From: Anastrepha obliqua
Taxonomy: Eukaryota; Arthropoda; Insecta; Diptera; Tephritidae
DNA: 64,000 nucleotides
Assembly: GCF_027943255.1 (NCBI RefSeq)
Contig: NC_072893.1
Span: forward strand, 57,568,001 to 57,632,000
Direction: 5' to 3'
Shown: in pieces, positions 1-11,159 of the stretch
Layout: every line of letters begins with the position of its first letter
Position numbering within the stretch: the stretch's first letter is position 1
Translations under genes and position numbers: made by a program
Notes under the pieces: model-generated
The model's input: the letters and a program-made list of their open reading frames with translations, nothing else
What the model was told of the DNA's origin: nothing
The model's database searches: none

Positions 1-1
1 T

Positions 2-519
2 TAATCTGGGTCCCGGTACATCGAAACATTGAAGGTAACGAATAAGCCGATGAACTAGCAAGAGGGGGATCTGCCATGAATAACGCTCTTGCAGAATCGG
101 TATTCACACCATTAGGTACAGTCAAGAGTACAATTTCCCTAAAATACCTCCGGATCGCCGATTGTAGAAGGAGAGACCAGACGAAATGTAAAATTAGTAT
201 AACGTTATTGCCCACCTACAACCCCAAGCAATCGTCAACATTGATAAACATAAAACGACAGGACACCTGTAGACTAACGGCAGTCATAACTGGCTTTTGG
301 TCTATAGGAAAACAAGCAGCCAAAATGGGCAACTCTCACAACACATACTGTCACAACTGTGATTCACAGCCGAAGGAAAAAGAAACAATCTTCCATTTTC
401 TCTGTGAATACCCTACTCTATGGAAGAACAGAATGTGAACCCTGGGCAAACTCCTGTTCGAGAGTCTCTTAAATGTCAATAGCCTAATAAGGTTCCTGAA
501 CTGCTTAGACTGGATATAG
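2..519 (+). pseudogene. I-like non-LTR retrotransposon, C-terminal end (RNase H tail and Cys/His region)
   Basis: The reading starts with LIWVPVHRNIEGNE, the last RNase H block of I-clade LINEs (family usually W-P-G-H), then an in-frame stop and ADELAR. The following C-terminal region has a Cys/His cluster (CHNC...HFLCEYP) and ends in RFLNCLDWI before TAG at 517-519. The same C-terminus occurs on the minus strand at 43274-43564, which shows this is a repeated family and not a host gene. At least two in-frame stops break it (one in GNE*ADE, one after KNRM), so it is dead. The 5' part lies outside the window. From about 520 to 892 no coding homology is recognised. Confidence 0.8.
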
Positions 520-892
520 TCATGCCGTAAATAACCTTTAAACAATAGGATTCCGGATAAATCATCACTTTAATCAACCTACTAATAACGTATACCGAGT
601 TAGCGTTCAAACCTATGCATATCCAGCTAAATATATGGGCTTTGCACGGCCTTTGAACTAGTGGTACTGCTGTCAATAGCTTAAGTGCAGAACTTTTTGC
701 TACTAAGTCTATTGGGTGAAGGTCAAGTATCTTGTCCAGTGCCGCTGTGGGAGTGGAACGCATTCCTTCCGTTATACACAGCAAATTGAGATATTATCTT
801 AAAAGCTTTATTCACGGCAGAAATTCACTTGGGACTTATCAAACTCGACCGAAGACGATGAAAATGAGAAAGAAAGATGAGACGAGAAGAAA

Positions 893-2215
893 TACAGGGT
901 GGCTGATGAAGCCGCTACCAAAAAAAAAATTGAATAACTTTTTTTCTTTTTAAGTTATCTGTTCCATTTTTGTTTTAATTTGCAGATTGATCTTTAAAAT
1001 TTATTAAAATGGATAACTGGGACACGCAAACAAGAATTTGGATAGTCCGCCGCTTTCACGCACTGGAGTCCGTAGTTTTGGTACAAAGAGAGTACAGGCG
1101 GATGTTTGGCGGCGATCCCCCGAGCAGATGGACCATAATGAGACTGGTGAATAATTTTGCTGAGCAAGGAACAGTCGCAAAAAGGCCTTATCATCGCAAC
1201 CCACCAGTTCGGACGGAGGAAACGATCGCTGCTGTAGCTGCAGCTATACAAAGCAATCCAAGGGTTTCAACAAGAAGCTTATCTGCTCAACTTGGTGTCA
1301 GCCGACAGTCTTTGCAAACAATAATGCACAAAGATTTAGACTTATTTCCCTACAAAATTCAAATGGTTAACAAACTGAATGCAGCAGACTTGCCGACTCG
1401 CTTGGAATTTTGCCAGAAGATCCTGCAAATGGTGGAAGAAGACCAAAACATGTTAAACTGCCTTTTCATGCCTGATGAGGCCCATTTCGATTTAAACTGC
1501 AATGTGAACAAACAAAATTGTCGAATATGGAGTACTTCTAACCCACAGATACTCCATGAGACGGAATTGCATCCTCTTCGCGTGACAGTGTGGTGTGCGG
1601 TTTCTTCACGCTGTATTGTCGGGCCTTATTTTTTTGAAGAAAATGGTCACACCGTTACGGTTACTGGAGACCGTTATTTGAAAATGCTGAAAGAATTTTT
1701 CTATCCAGAACTACGCCGAAAGAGAATTCCTTTCAACTCTGTGTGGTTTCAACAAGATGGGGCAACGTCTCACATAGCCCAGACTGTTATGACAGAGTTG
1801 CGACGAAAATGTCCCAATAAACTGATTTCAAGAAACTCCGAATTTCGTTGGCCCCCCAGGTCGCCTGACCTTACTGCACCTGACTTTTTCTTGTGGGGTT
1901 TATGTAAACAAGAAGTTTATAAAACAAAGCCAACAAATTTGGATGAACTAAAACAATCCATTCGGGCAACAATTGCGGCTATTCCTGTCGCAACTCTCAA
2001 AGCAGCAATGAACAACTTTTTACTAAGATGCCGCACTTGTGTCAACGAGCATGGGGGGCATTTAAATTCAATTATTTTTAAAACTATATTAGTTAAGCTA
2101 CATTTAATAAAATTTAATGACCTTCAACTTGAAAAAAAAAAATAAATGAATTCCATACACTAAAAAAAAGTTATTTGAGTTTCTTAATGTAGCAAAATTC
2201 ATCAGCCACCCTGTA
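893..2215 (+). mobile_element. Complete DD41D mariner-like element with TA target duplication
   Basis: The ends are inverted copies of cagggtggctgatgaa (895-910 and reverse complement 2198-2213). Similarity continues imperfectly inward, with a shared gctac. Both ends are flanked by TA (893-894 and 2214-2215), the mariner target duplication. The element is about 1.32 kb and holds one uninterrupted transposase gene. Intact ends, TA duplication and an open gene make this a young, possibly mobile copy. No second copy of this subfamily is seen in the window. Confidence 0.92.
1009..2145 (+). CDS. DD41D mariner-like transposase, intact
   Basis: This 378-aa protein should cut and paste its own element. 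The N-terminal ~120 residues carry two helix-turn-helix-like blocks (VQREYRRMFGGDPPS and STRSLSAQLGVSRQS) expected to bind the inverted ends. The catalytic triad is D156 (MPDEAHF), D250 (WFQQDGATSH) and D292 (SPDLTAPDFFLWG). D250 and D292 are separated by 41 residues, giving DD41D, the rosa-type mariner signature described from tephritid flies. The start ATG is the first in frame and lies 114 bp inside the left end. No stop or frameshift interrupts it, and all three Asp are present. The C-terminal ~20 residues are lysine- and leucine-rich read-through beyond the conserved NEHGGHLNSII block. Activity is inferred only. Confidence 0.92.
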   Translation: MDNWDTQTRIWIVRRFHALESVVLVQREYRRMFGGDPPSRWTIMRLVNNFAEQGTVAKRPYHRNPPVRTEETIAAVAAAIQSNPRVSTRSLSAQLGVSRQSLQTIMHKDLDLFPYKIQMVNKLNAADLPTRLEFCQKILQMVEEDQNMLNCLFMPDEAHFDLNCNVNKQNCRIWSTSNPQILHETELHPLRVTVWCAVSSRCIVGPYFFEENGHTVTVTGDRYLKMLKEFFYPELRRKRIPFNSVWFQQDGATSHIAQTVMTELRRKCPNKLISRNSEFRWPPRSPDLTAPDFFLWGLCKQEVYKTKPTNLDELKQSIRATIAAIPVATLKAAMNNFLLRCRTCVNEHGGHLNSIIFKTILVKLHLIKFNDLQLEKKK

Positions 2216-4075
2216 TCTTCCAGCCCTTTTGTACTTCATTTATAGTTCGTATATTAGGGGTTAGGTAGAAATATAATCTTCCCCAGCATTCTGAATAAAT
2301 TACTTTTGGATTGATGATTTTTATTATTTTTCCACCACTTTTAACTCATCTGCGAACCACTGTGCAATACAGTGCCGCAGGCGAAAGTAGCGCAATAGAT
2401 TTCTATATTGCAACAGCAAGAAGCAACAGCGACATAACACTGTTATTTGTGCAGCAGGGCATAGGTATTTGTACATATATTTCGTAATATGAATACAACT
2501 GAATGCAAACACGTCTGCATTTTAATAAATTTGGTTGTCTGTATGTGTGCAAGTGAATATGTATGTACGCACTTAAGTTTGTATGCATGCAGGTATTTAT
2601 GCATGTACACAGATGTATGCCCAACAAAGGGCAACATTAAAATTAAACTTGTACTTGCACTTGATGATGCACTTGGACGACGACAACCACTTACAATGGC
2701 CGTCGCACTTGCACTTTTACATGCCACTCTCCCAGATTCGCCTCGATCCGCACCAACACCACTTCCAGGCTTAGTTGACTTTCGTCTATTTATATGTTTT
2801 TTTTTTTGTTTTTTGTGTTTTTTTTTTGTTTGTTTCTGTTGTTTGTTTTTCTTGTTTTACACAGCAAAGTGGTGTCAGGTGTCAGTTTGGTGGTCGTATT
2901 GGTCACACCAAAGCGTGCAAACGACGCTCCAATCGTAGCATCAACTATTCTGTATGGCAATTCTGTGTCCTAGTATATATGGATATATAGTATGTGTGTG
3001 TGTGTGTGTGCGGTGGCCATGCAGCAAAAAGTCAACTCAAGTGACAACAAAGGTTAAAGCAAATTACAAAAGGAAAGAGGAAGAAACAAAAGTCAAAAGT
3101 AAAATGTGCACAGGCAGAATAATAGTTTACATCGGCATCTTCAATAGTCTGCTGACTACAACGCTACAAATACACACTTGCATATATGAGAGGGTATCTT
3201 TGTATACCAGATGCAGTGCAAAAAGAAAGGACACTAGACCTAAAGCAAGTGCATGCGAGCAAATGAGAATATAAAACCAAATGAAAATTTCAGATCAAAA
3301 GATGCATTTAACCTCTCAGTTTTCACTTTGCTTTTGTGTAATTTCTTTTTTTTCGTTTATTTCATTCCCTCCCCCTACACGTTTCTTCTCTCATTTTCTT
3401 CTATTTTGTTTGGTTGTCGGTTTTTGCTGCACTTATTGTGATTTCCCTATGCTTTATTGCATTCTCATCTGCGTGTAAATTACATGCCTTGGATGCAAGA
3501 AGACAAACAGACAAAGTTCACAAACAAAATTCAAGAAAATAAGTTGAAAAGTGCATTAAAATGTAAAGTGAAAATTGCTTTAGAAAGCCGTAAAGCACAG
3601 TAAATCAACTCAAAGGTTGAGCAAGATTAGAAGAGAGTTAAGATAAATAATGACAGGGATTTAGTAATTACATATCTAACTGTAGTATTTTGTTACTAGC
3701 GTACATGTGTATGCATATATGTATGTGTAGCAATAGTGGCATTTGAAGCTTTTGCTCTGCGACTTTGCACTCGAAACGGAAACTAAGAGAAAATGCGCCA
3801 GCCCTTTTCTGCTAAAGCAAATAAAAAATATTATGCTTGTAAATAATATAAGAGAAGAAAAGAGCATAAAGAGATAAATAAAGGTTGGATAAAGTTAACG
3901 ATCTTTGATTACTTATCTTTCGCGGCGACAGAAAGTTCTATAGCCGACCGATATCCAGGCCCGCCAGATACAGTACAGGGGTTATTTTTCATTTTTATTA
4001 GTAAATCTAGAAGTACAGAATTGTTACAGGCTAGAATAAAAAAATTTCAACGGTATTAATTCATACTTAGTTATA
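2216..4075. other. Non-coding interval with simple repeats
   Basis: No conserved coding frame is visible here. The stretch holds a T-rich tract near 2796-2865, a short (TG)n run at about 2993-3011, and AT-rich sequence with scattered tatgta/catgca words typical of fly intergenic or intronic DNA. The open frames in it are low-complexity (Phe/Cys-rich or His-rich) and look fortuitous. Confidence 0.5.
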
Positions 4076-4454
4076 ATGGGTGGTTAAGTGTTAAGGGTCG
4101 ATGTTGAATGCGAACCACACCTAAACGTCAACGACACCGTTGTACTTCTTTCTTTGGGGTTATTTGAAAGAAAAGGTGTACGTCGATAAGCCAGCAACAA
4201 TTCAAGAGCTAAAGGATGAGATAATTCGGCACATTAACTGCATAGAACCTCAATTATGCCTCAGCGTCATCGAAAATTTTGACCATCGGATGGAGGTGTG
4301 CCGCCGAGGCCGCGGCGGCTATTTGGCCGATATTTTGTTCCATACATAATTGAGCTATACCAGTATTATCATAAAAAAGAAAAATGACAATAATTTCCAA
4401 AAAAGTTGTATTTTATTTAAAAGCAACACCGGCCCTTGAAACTGAACCACCCTT
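4076..4454 (+). mobile_element. Internally deleted DD41D-type mariner (MITE-like), ~380 bp
   Basis: Imperfect inverted ends (left atgggtggttaagtgttaag, right complement aagggtggttcagtttcaag) are flanked by TA. The only coding remnant is at 4140-4349, the transposase C-terminus: FFLWGYLKEKVYVDKPATI through the GGYLADILFHT ending. Everything between the left end and FFLWG has been deleted, including all three catalytic Asp. The copy at 14015-14769 belongs to the same family and keeps more of the gene. Confidence 0.85.
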
Positions 4455-4619
4455 TATAATTCATTGAGTGGCAACTTAATAGTTGTTTAGAAGAGGAAAA
4501 ATCAAAAGCCGAAGAATTTGAAACTTTATTAAATTCATTCAATATTCCATGTATCGCAGCGTAAAAGGCATAAACCATTCTCACGCACTACAGAAATAAT
4601 AAATCACAACTCTGCACAT

Positions 4620-5974
4620 TGTATTTTTTTCCTTTATGGAATGTAAAAACAAATGCATTCAAAAACTTTGTTAAACTTGTGCTCCCATTTATTCTAGGCA
4701 CTCAAACACATATTATGGATCACAGCTTCATAACTTCAGAGTGGAAAAAGGTTATCGCTGTTCCTGTAGCCAAAAAGAGCTATGCTACTATCCCTAGTGA
4801 TTATTGGCGTATACTCATTTTGCCAGCCTTTTCAATGGTGTGCGAGTTAATGTCAACCGAAGCTTTGTTTTAGTTTTTGCTGAGGTAGATTTTAACGCGG
4901 CGGAACGCATACCCAGCATTAGCTCGCTCTTGAAAGGATGTTCGGAAGCTACCCAGGTGCTCAAGCACAATTTTTTATAAAAGCATACAATTTTTGACGT
5001 ATGCCAATGATATTGACATCATTAGTTAGTTCGGCCTTAGTTACCGCGCTATTAGTTCTGCATTTTCAAAACTGGTTAAAGAAGCAAAGCGAATGGATCT
5101 GGTGGTGAACGAGGATAAAACGAAATACCTCCTGTCATCAAACAAACAGTCGGCCCACTAGCGTACCGGCACCAACGTCACTGTTGACAGTTATAATTTC
5201 GAGGTTGTAAAAGACTTCGTATACTTAGGAACCAGCATTAACACCGATAACAATGTCAACCTTGAAATCTAATGTAGAATCTCTCTTGCCAACAAGTGCT
5301 ACTTTGGACTAAGGAGGCAATTGAGTAGTAAAGTCCTCTCTGGCCGAACAAAACTAATACTCTATAAGGATCTCATAATGCCCACCCTAACCTATGACGA
5401 TGACAATTTCTGATGAGGTGTCGCTTGGAGTGTTTGAGAGAATGATTCTGCGGAAGATTTTTGGGCCTTTGTACGTTGACAACGGCGAGTATCGCAGGGG
5501 ATGGAACAATGAGCTGTATGACCTTTATGATGGCATAGACATAGAGCAATGAATAAAAATCCAACGACTACGCTGGCTAGATCAAGCCGTCCGAATGAAT
5601 ACAAACTCCTCGCCTCTGAAAGTATTCGATGCGATATCAGCTGGTGGTAGCAGAGGAAAAGGAAGGCCTCCTCTGCGTGTGGAAAATCACGTCTAGAAGG
5701 ACTTGGCTTCAGTTGGTATGTCCAACTGGCGTCGGTTAGCACTAGAAAGAAACGGCTGGCGTGCTTCGTATTAAGGAGAAGAAAAAGAATGTCTTAAAAA
5801 TAATTTATTGTCCCCACTGCAGCCTGGGTTTAGACCTAAGCATAGTAGATCTGCGGCTGTGATAAAAATACTTGATGACATAAGCCTGCAGTTTTACCTA
5901 TCTCTTTCTTGCCATTTGGACTTTTGTACGGTAATTGATTCGTTAAATCATGACCTTCCTTGCGATTTATTAAA
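4620..5974 (+). pseudogene. Jockey-like LINE reverse transcriptase relic, split in two by another LINE
   Basis: Two pieces belong to one reverse transcriptase. The 5' piece, 4620-4870, reads SEWKKVIAVPVAKK followed by YWRILILPAFSMVCE, matching the family's W-K-x-A-x-I-x-P-x-P-K...YRPISLLPxxSKVFE block. The 3' piece, about 5790-5974, reads LLSPLQPGFRPKHSRSAAVI and continues through DFCTVIDSLNHDL, which are the Q-x-G-F-R block and motif A (usually LDFSKAFDTVNHDLL). In a normal element these blocks are about 30 residues apart. Here about 900 bp of an RTE-like LINE lies between them. Stops, and motif A degenerated at LDFCTVIDS, show it is dead. Confidence 0.75.
4880..5775 (+). pseudogene. RTE-clade LINE fragment inserted in the jockey-like relic
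   Basis: Frames read TYANDIDIIS (family YADDIDIIG, catalytic motif changed D to N), then KRMDLVVNEDKTKYLLSS, VKDFVYLGTSINTDNN, ANKCYFGLRRQLSS, RMILRKIFGPLYVDNGEYR and IQRLRWLDQAVRM, ending VGMSNWRRLALERNGWR. This order (palm, thumb, C-terminus) is that of RTE-like LINEs common in flies. Several stops and frameshifts interrupt it, and the endonuclease and RT fingers are absent, so it is a 5'-truncated dead copy. A fragment of the same kind lies on the minus strand at 20600-21290. Confidence 0.82.
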
Positions 5975-6164
5975 ATGAAAGAGGGTATGTAAGAGCAAGG
6001 CATCTCTTGAAGAAATAAGATGAAAAACCACCATTATCCGTAAGCAAACAGCTTTTAATACACTGAATTTTATCAAGAGCACCACCAATAGCTAGCAAAA
6101 GAGTGCTAAAATTAGTAGTGGACTTAGCTTTTCAACAATTATCACTAAAAGCCTCCGAAGATTA

Positions 6165-6481
6165 TATATAATATATATAACCGGCTCGTCCACCCTTTTT
6201 GGGTGCTTGGCCGAACACCTTCTCCTTTTTGTGGTGTGCGTCTTAATGTTGTTCCGCAAATGGAGGGACCTACAGGTTCAAGCCAATTCCGAACGGCAGA
6301 AAAAACTCCTCATGAGGAGCTTTTTCTTAGCAGAAATACACTCGGAGGTTTGCCATTGCCTGCCGACGGGCGACCGCTATTAGAAAAAACGTTTTTTTAA
6401 TTTTGGCGGTTTATCGAGATTTGAACCTACGTTCTCTCGGAATTCCGAATGGTAGTCACACACCAACCCATTCGGCTACGG
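6165..6481 (-). mobile_element. tRNA-derived SINE, copy 1, with 12-13 bp target duplication
   Basis: Read on the minus strand, the 5' head holds an A-box-like TAGCCGAATGGG and a B-box-like ggttcaaatc about 50 nt downstream, the internal pol III promoter of a tRNA-derived SINE. The body is shared with copies at 19987-20306 and 63505-63702 and ends in a (TA)n tail. ctccgaagatta flanks the unit at 6153-6164 and 6482-6493, a perfect target-site duplication. The body contains small palindromes such as caccctttttgggtg and ctcctcatgaggag. No protein is expected. Confidence 0.85.
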
Positions 6482-6493
6482 CTCCGAAGATTA

Positions 6494-7300
6494 GCCCCAT
6501 TGTAAAATACTTCGGAGGGAATAACACAACAGGACTTTTTAGACTTGCGGTAACGTGAAAAAGCCGGGTTAGTCTTAAGTATATGTAGTTTTAGGTTAGG
6601 CTAGGATAAACGGCTGCACACGCGCGGGACCCACTGGAACCAAATACAATTACTCTTAATATTCTCAAATTTAAGAAAATAGTTTTGCTGGAGAGCTTTA
6701 CTTAAGTGTTTAAGATTCTTGCACAGCGCCTATATCTCTAGAAGCTTGAGCATTAGTTTGTTTAAAGTTTTTAACAAACTTATTTTCTAAACCCTTTCAC
6801 GAGTTCGTTTTCGCAGAATATTTCATACATCTTGTTTTAAAAGGGCCGAAGTATGAGGAAATATTTATTCCAGCAAAGATAGAGTCCCAATCAAGAGCAG
6901 AGACTTTATTATTGACAATGTCAAAATGGCAAGGTTTAACACAAAAGCAGTTCATCTTATGTTAAATATTCATTATTTCATATAAAAGTATAGCTCATTG
7001 TTTAATAAAAAAATCATAACGAATGGACTAATGATTTTTAATGATGAAAATGTGCAACACCGTAAGAAAAAAAAACTATAAAAAAAACAATGAAATTGTT
7101 TAGCAGCTTCAAACTTGCACTTTGTATACTAGAATTATATTAATAAGCTGAAAACACTGTATAACATTTTTTTAGAAATTCTAACTAAAAGCTTGAAACT
7201 GGGATACAAATTTTGTGAAATTTTCGCATAAAATTTGAAAATTAGGTTTCCATTCTGTCGAAACAGTACCGGGAATTGTTCAATAAATCGCAAAATAATT
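6494..7300. other. AT-rich non-coding interval
   Basis: I see no conserved coding frame, RNA gene or clear inverted repeat. The right part (7150-7300) probably contains the end of the mariner relic that follows, but its terminal repeat could not be fixed. Confidence 0.4.
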
Positions 7301-7302
7301 GT

Positions 7303-8210
7303 TTAATCATTAAAATTTATTTTATCGCCTTCAAAATAGGCTCCATTCGAAGCAATATACTTATGCCAACGATTAGTGCAGTCATCAAAGCACCTTTTAA
7401 ATGCGTTTGATGAGATCTTCTTCAACTCCTTCAGCGGATTCTCCTTAATGGCCTCTAGCAACTCAAAACGGCGTCCGCGGAGTGGCAATTTAAGTTTTGG
7501 GAAAAGAAAAAAGTCACAGAGGGCTAAATCCGGTGAATACGGTGGTTGCTCGATGATAGTTGTCGAGTTTTTTGTCAAAAAAGTATTCACAATATGAACC
7601 TTGTGAGACGATGCGTTATCATAGTGCAATTTCCATGAGTTTCCTATCCATAAATTGGGCCTTTTCCTACGCACTCCAACATTCTATCTCAAATGTCACA
7701 TAACTTCCACATAATATTCCTTATTTACCGTAGAGCCATTTAGAAGGAATTCCGAGTACACAACACCACGATAATCAAAGAAAACGAGTAGCTTGGCTTT
7801 TACTTTTGACCGACTTTGACGTGGTTTTTTGGGTTTCGGCTCATGTGGATAGCGCCATTCAGCCGCCTGTTGACTGGTTTGCATCTCAAATTCATAGACC
7901 TACGTCTCATCGCCTTTTGAGATGCGCTGGATAAACGTTAGGTCCGAATTTACTTGCTCAAACATGTCTTCAGCTATCTTCTTCCGATGAATTTTTTTAA
8001 AGAAATTCAACTCTCTTATAACGAGTCGAGCCGCCATGCGTCTGCCAAATTTATGGTGTAGAATATTGCAAATTGATTCGTGAGACACGCTAAGGTGACG
8101 AGATACTTCCCCCAAACTTAAATAATGGTTTCCCAGCACCATTTCCTTGACTTTGTCGACGTTTTCAAACGTTCATACGCAAAATTTAAGACGAATTCTT
8201 TTATCCATAA
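7303..8210 (-). pseudogene. DD34D mariner transposase relic (FFLFPKLK type)
   Basis: Three collinear pieces on the minus strand make one mariner transposase. About 8142-7900 is the HTH region (LSLGEVSRHLSVSHESICNI) up to the first catalytic Asp block (ISKGDET). Then 7884-7696 has EWRYPHEPKPKKPRQSRSK and VFFDYRGVVYSEFL. Finally 7674-7303 has LHYDNASSH, PPYSPDLALCDFFLFPKLK and the ending GAYFEGDKINFND. The last two Asp are separated by 34 residues (DD34D). Frameshifts or stops separate the pieces. The N-terminal ~60 residues are eroded, and I could not place both terminal repeats. Confidence 0.85.
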
Positions 8211-8339
8211 TGAAAATCGCAGAGTACACCTGCGGTTGACTGTTGCAACTAAATGCCAAAAGCAAAAAAAACACTCAAACTCTGCAACACTATAGAGGGT
8301 AGTTGTAACAAAATTCCAGCAAAAAAAAAATTTAGACTA

Positions 8340-9517
8340 CGAGGTGTTTTCAAAAGGTATCGCGAATTTTGAATTTTCGCAATTCGAATTTCGGTTTTTT
8401 TTTTGGCGATATATTGGTACTCATTTCTCTCACTCATGTCGACGAGTTTGGCCATTTTGAACGTTCAGTTAATTGTTGACAGCTGCTTTGCTTGCACGTG
8501 TCCGCTCGTCTTCGATTTTTACATACTCAAAATGTATTAAATTATGCGTAGAAAAACGGAATTAGGTGCGCGGATGCATTCCGAATGTTAACTGTGTCAT
8601 CCGAAGAAGCTACTTTGGACCAAAGCAACGTTTATCGGTAGTACAAAATGTTCTCAGAAGGCTGAGAAGATGTGAATGACGAAAAGCGTGCCGGATGCTC
8701 GAGCTCTTCAACAACAGACGAAAAAATTGATGAAGTCAAGAAAATGGTATTGGCCACTTGAGAGGTTGCCGGGGACCTAGACATATCGATTGGCTCGTGC
8801 CATTTGACTTTTTTCAATGATTTGGGCATGAGACGGGTCGCCGCAAAATTCGTACCAAAACTGCTCAATTTCGACCAGAAGCAGCATCGCATGAACATTG
8901 CTAATGAGATGTTGGACTCTGTCCGTGACTACCCAAATTTGCTCCAGAGGGTCATAACTGGTGACGAATCGTGGGTTTATGGTTATGGCATGGAAACCAA
9001 AGCTCAATCATCTCAATGGAAGCTGCCGCACGAACCAAGACCGAAAAAAGCGCGCCAAGTTCGAAAGAATGTAAAAGTTTTGCTTACCGTTTTCTTCGAT
9101 TGCAGGGGCGTGGTGCGTCATGAGCTCTTGCCACAGGGTAAAACGGTCAATAAGGACCTGTAAGTTATGTGCAATTTGCGCGAAGCAATTCGCCAGAAAC
9201 GCCCGGATTTGTGGAAGAACAAAAATTGGCTCTTGCATCACGATAACGGACCTGCTCACACATCGTTGCTTGTGCGCGACTTTTTGGTAAAAAATAACAC
9301 ACTAATGATACCACAGCCACCGTATTCCCCAGAGCTGGCTCCCTGTAAGTTTTTCTTGTTCCCGAAACTGCAGAGGCGCATGAAAGAACGACGCTACACT
9401 ACGAAGTGCATTACATTTCATGGGAATTGTTTTGAAGGAGACAAAATAAATATTAATGAATAAATAAATAATTTTTGAAAAAACACAAAATTCGCGATAT
9501 TTTTTGAACACACCTCG
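8340..9517 (+). mobile_element. DD34D mariner with intact ends and dead transposase
   Basis: Inverted ends read cgaggtgttttcaaaaggta on the left and, complemented, cgaggtgtgttcaaaaaata on the right. TA duplications lie at 8338-8339 and 9518-9519, and the element is 1178 bp. The transposase runs from about 8530 to 9463. The N-terminal part (8530-8800) has stops. 8804-9163 is open (ITGDESWVYGYGMETK, HEPRPKKARQV, VFFDCRGVVRHE) and stops after NKDL. 9167-9463 continues with LHHDNGPAHTS and PPYSPELAPCKFFLFPKLQ. The third catalytic Asp is Lys in this copy (PCKFF for PCDFF), and about 45 residues before FEGDKINI are deleted. It cannot encode active transposase but could be moved in trans. Confidence 0.9.
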
Positions 9518-9519
9518 TA

Positions 9520-10550
9520 TGTGTAACGCGGTCCTTTTAAATGAACAATTCCTGATATTTTTTAACAGAGTGTATATTGCTTTTGTTAGAAAATTAGCTA
9601 GGCTTTTATGCAAAAATAAAAGAGAAAAAATAAGAGTAAAAATTATTCAAAATATTGACATGCTACCATTCACAAGGACTCTACTTGCGCTGATGAACTT
9701 ATAATGGTTTATTTAAAGCCATTGAAATAAGGAAAATATTTATATTATTATTTCTGCTTCGCAAAAGAAATATTTTTAGTATGATCTACTATTTAAAATG
9801 TAATTATTTTTTTGTTTTATTTACAAAATGGAGGCTTCTAAGAGCTTGTACCCGAAATTTCAGAAAAAAATGATAACTAATTATTTAAAAATAAAATTAA
9901 AGTTTCCAATAACGGCTCTCAAAATTTTGCACCCGAATTTTCAGGGAAATTTCGAACCTCCTGATACACCATATGTGCTACTAAATGTTCATAAAGCTCT
10001 AAATCCCACAAATCGATGCCAAACTCAATATAAAATGTACCAAAGCAAGCTTTTTATGTTATCTAACGGTACATGGAAGCATTAATTCATTTTCTCTCTC
10101 GTAGCTTGCACAGTTTTAAGTGAAATAGCGAAGGTTTCTGACACGTGTTTGATTTTGTGCTAAAAATATTGTAAAAGAAGGTGTGAGGTGCCAAAAAAAT
10201 TGATAAAATTGGATATAATCATTTCCTCAATTTCAAAATCAGAGTTGGAATGAGTTGTTGTGTGGTGTACTTCTGAAAAAATGAGAAATAAACAAAATAA
10301 ATCTAAAAATTCGAATTCTAACTTTATCTTGTGTATGTTCTTATTTCCTTTCAATTTTTCCAATGAAGCACCATTCATTTTAAATTTTCCAAGAATTTTT
10401 TTATCATTTCGCGTTTCTTTCCTTTTTCATTCGATTCCAACATTTATTCATAGCCGAAAACATCGTTTGCAAACGTATTCATTTCCATATAGAATTGGTC
10501 AAAGAAAGCATTGCTCAATTGAATTGAAACATTATTTTCATAAATACTTA
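9520..10550. other. AT-rich non-coding interval
   Basis: No conserved frame, tRNA or strong repeat structure is recognised. Poly(A/T)-rich sequence predominates. The open frames on either strand are Lys/Asn/Phe/Ile-rich and look random. Confidence 0.4.
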
Positions 10551-10554
10551 GGAC

Positions 10555-10972
10555 CTTAACTAATGCACCTTGGTACATACCTAACGCAGATATTCATCGC
10601 GACCTTGACATCGGTACTATTGATGAAACAATACAAAGCGCTAGCAGAAGACACATAAATAGACTATAAACGCATACAAATCCTATGATGAGAAGACTAC
10701 CAAATAAAGAAAAATCTACCCAAAGTCGGCTTAACCGTCAAACACCAACAGATCTTGCAAAATCCTTGTAATCAATTGTCAACTAATCGTATATGTCATT
10801 GTTTGTTAACCACTTGTTTTTAAATAATATGTATGTATATATTTCTTCTAAATGAGCTTGGGGGCATTGGCCCTTCAATATCACTCTCATTCCATCTTTT
10901 TGTAAATCAAATTACTTATTGTCTAACGACAGGTGTAATATTTTATGGAAGAAATAAAACAAAAAAAAAAAA
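10555..10972 (+). pseudogene. 5'-truncated jockey-like LINE: C-terminus, 3' UTR and poly(A)
   Basis: The frame from about 10560 reads NAPWYIPNADIHRDLDIGTI followed by DETIQSASRRHINRL, then a stop and further matching sequence ending RQTPTDLAKSL. This is the C-terminus of jockey-type ORF2. The same block appears in the longer element at 41140-41250 (GAPWYITNFEIHKDLNV). The 3' UTR continues to an AATAAA at about 10953 and an A-run at 10960-10972, a typical LINE 3' end. Only the 3' ~420 bp is present, as in 5'-truncated insertions. Confidence 0.78.
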
Positions 10973-11159
10973 TTTCATTCGAATCATTTGAAATTTCTGT
11001 ATACAATAATGAAAAATTGAAAAAAAGTTGTACACATAAAATGAATGTCGATTCGAAACTTACTTTAATCTAACAATCGAGCAAGTTTTGTTTTGCACAA
11101 TATTTTGATTTTTTCTTTTTTTTATATGAGGAAAATATTTAAAAGAAATTTTTTTTTTG

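Noticed and set aside
2443..3478. Cluster of overlapping frames on both strands as a gene
   Set aside because: The translations are low-complexity (Phe, Cys, His runs from T-rich and TG/CA-rich DNA) with no conserved motif.
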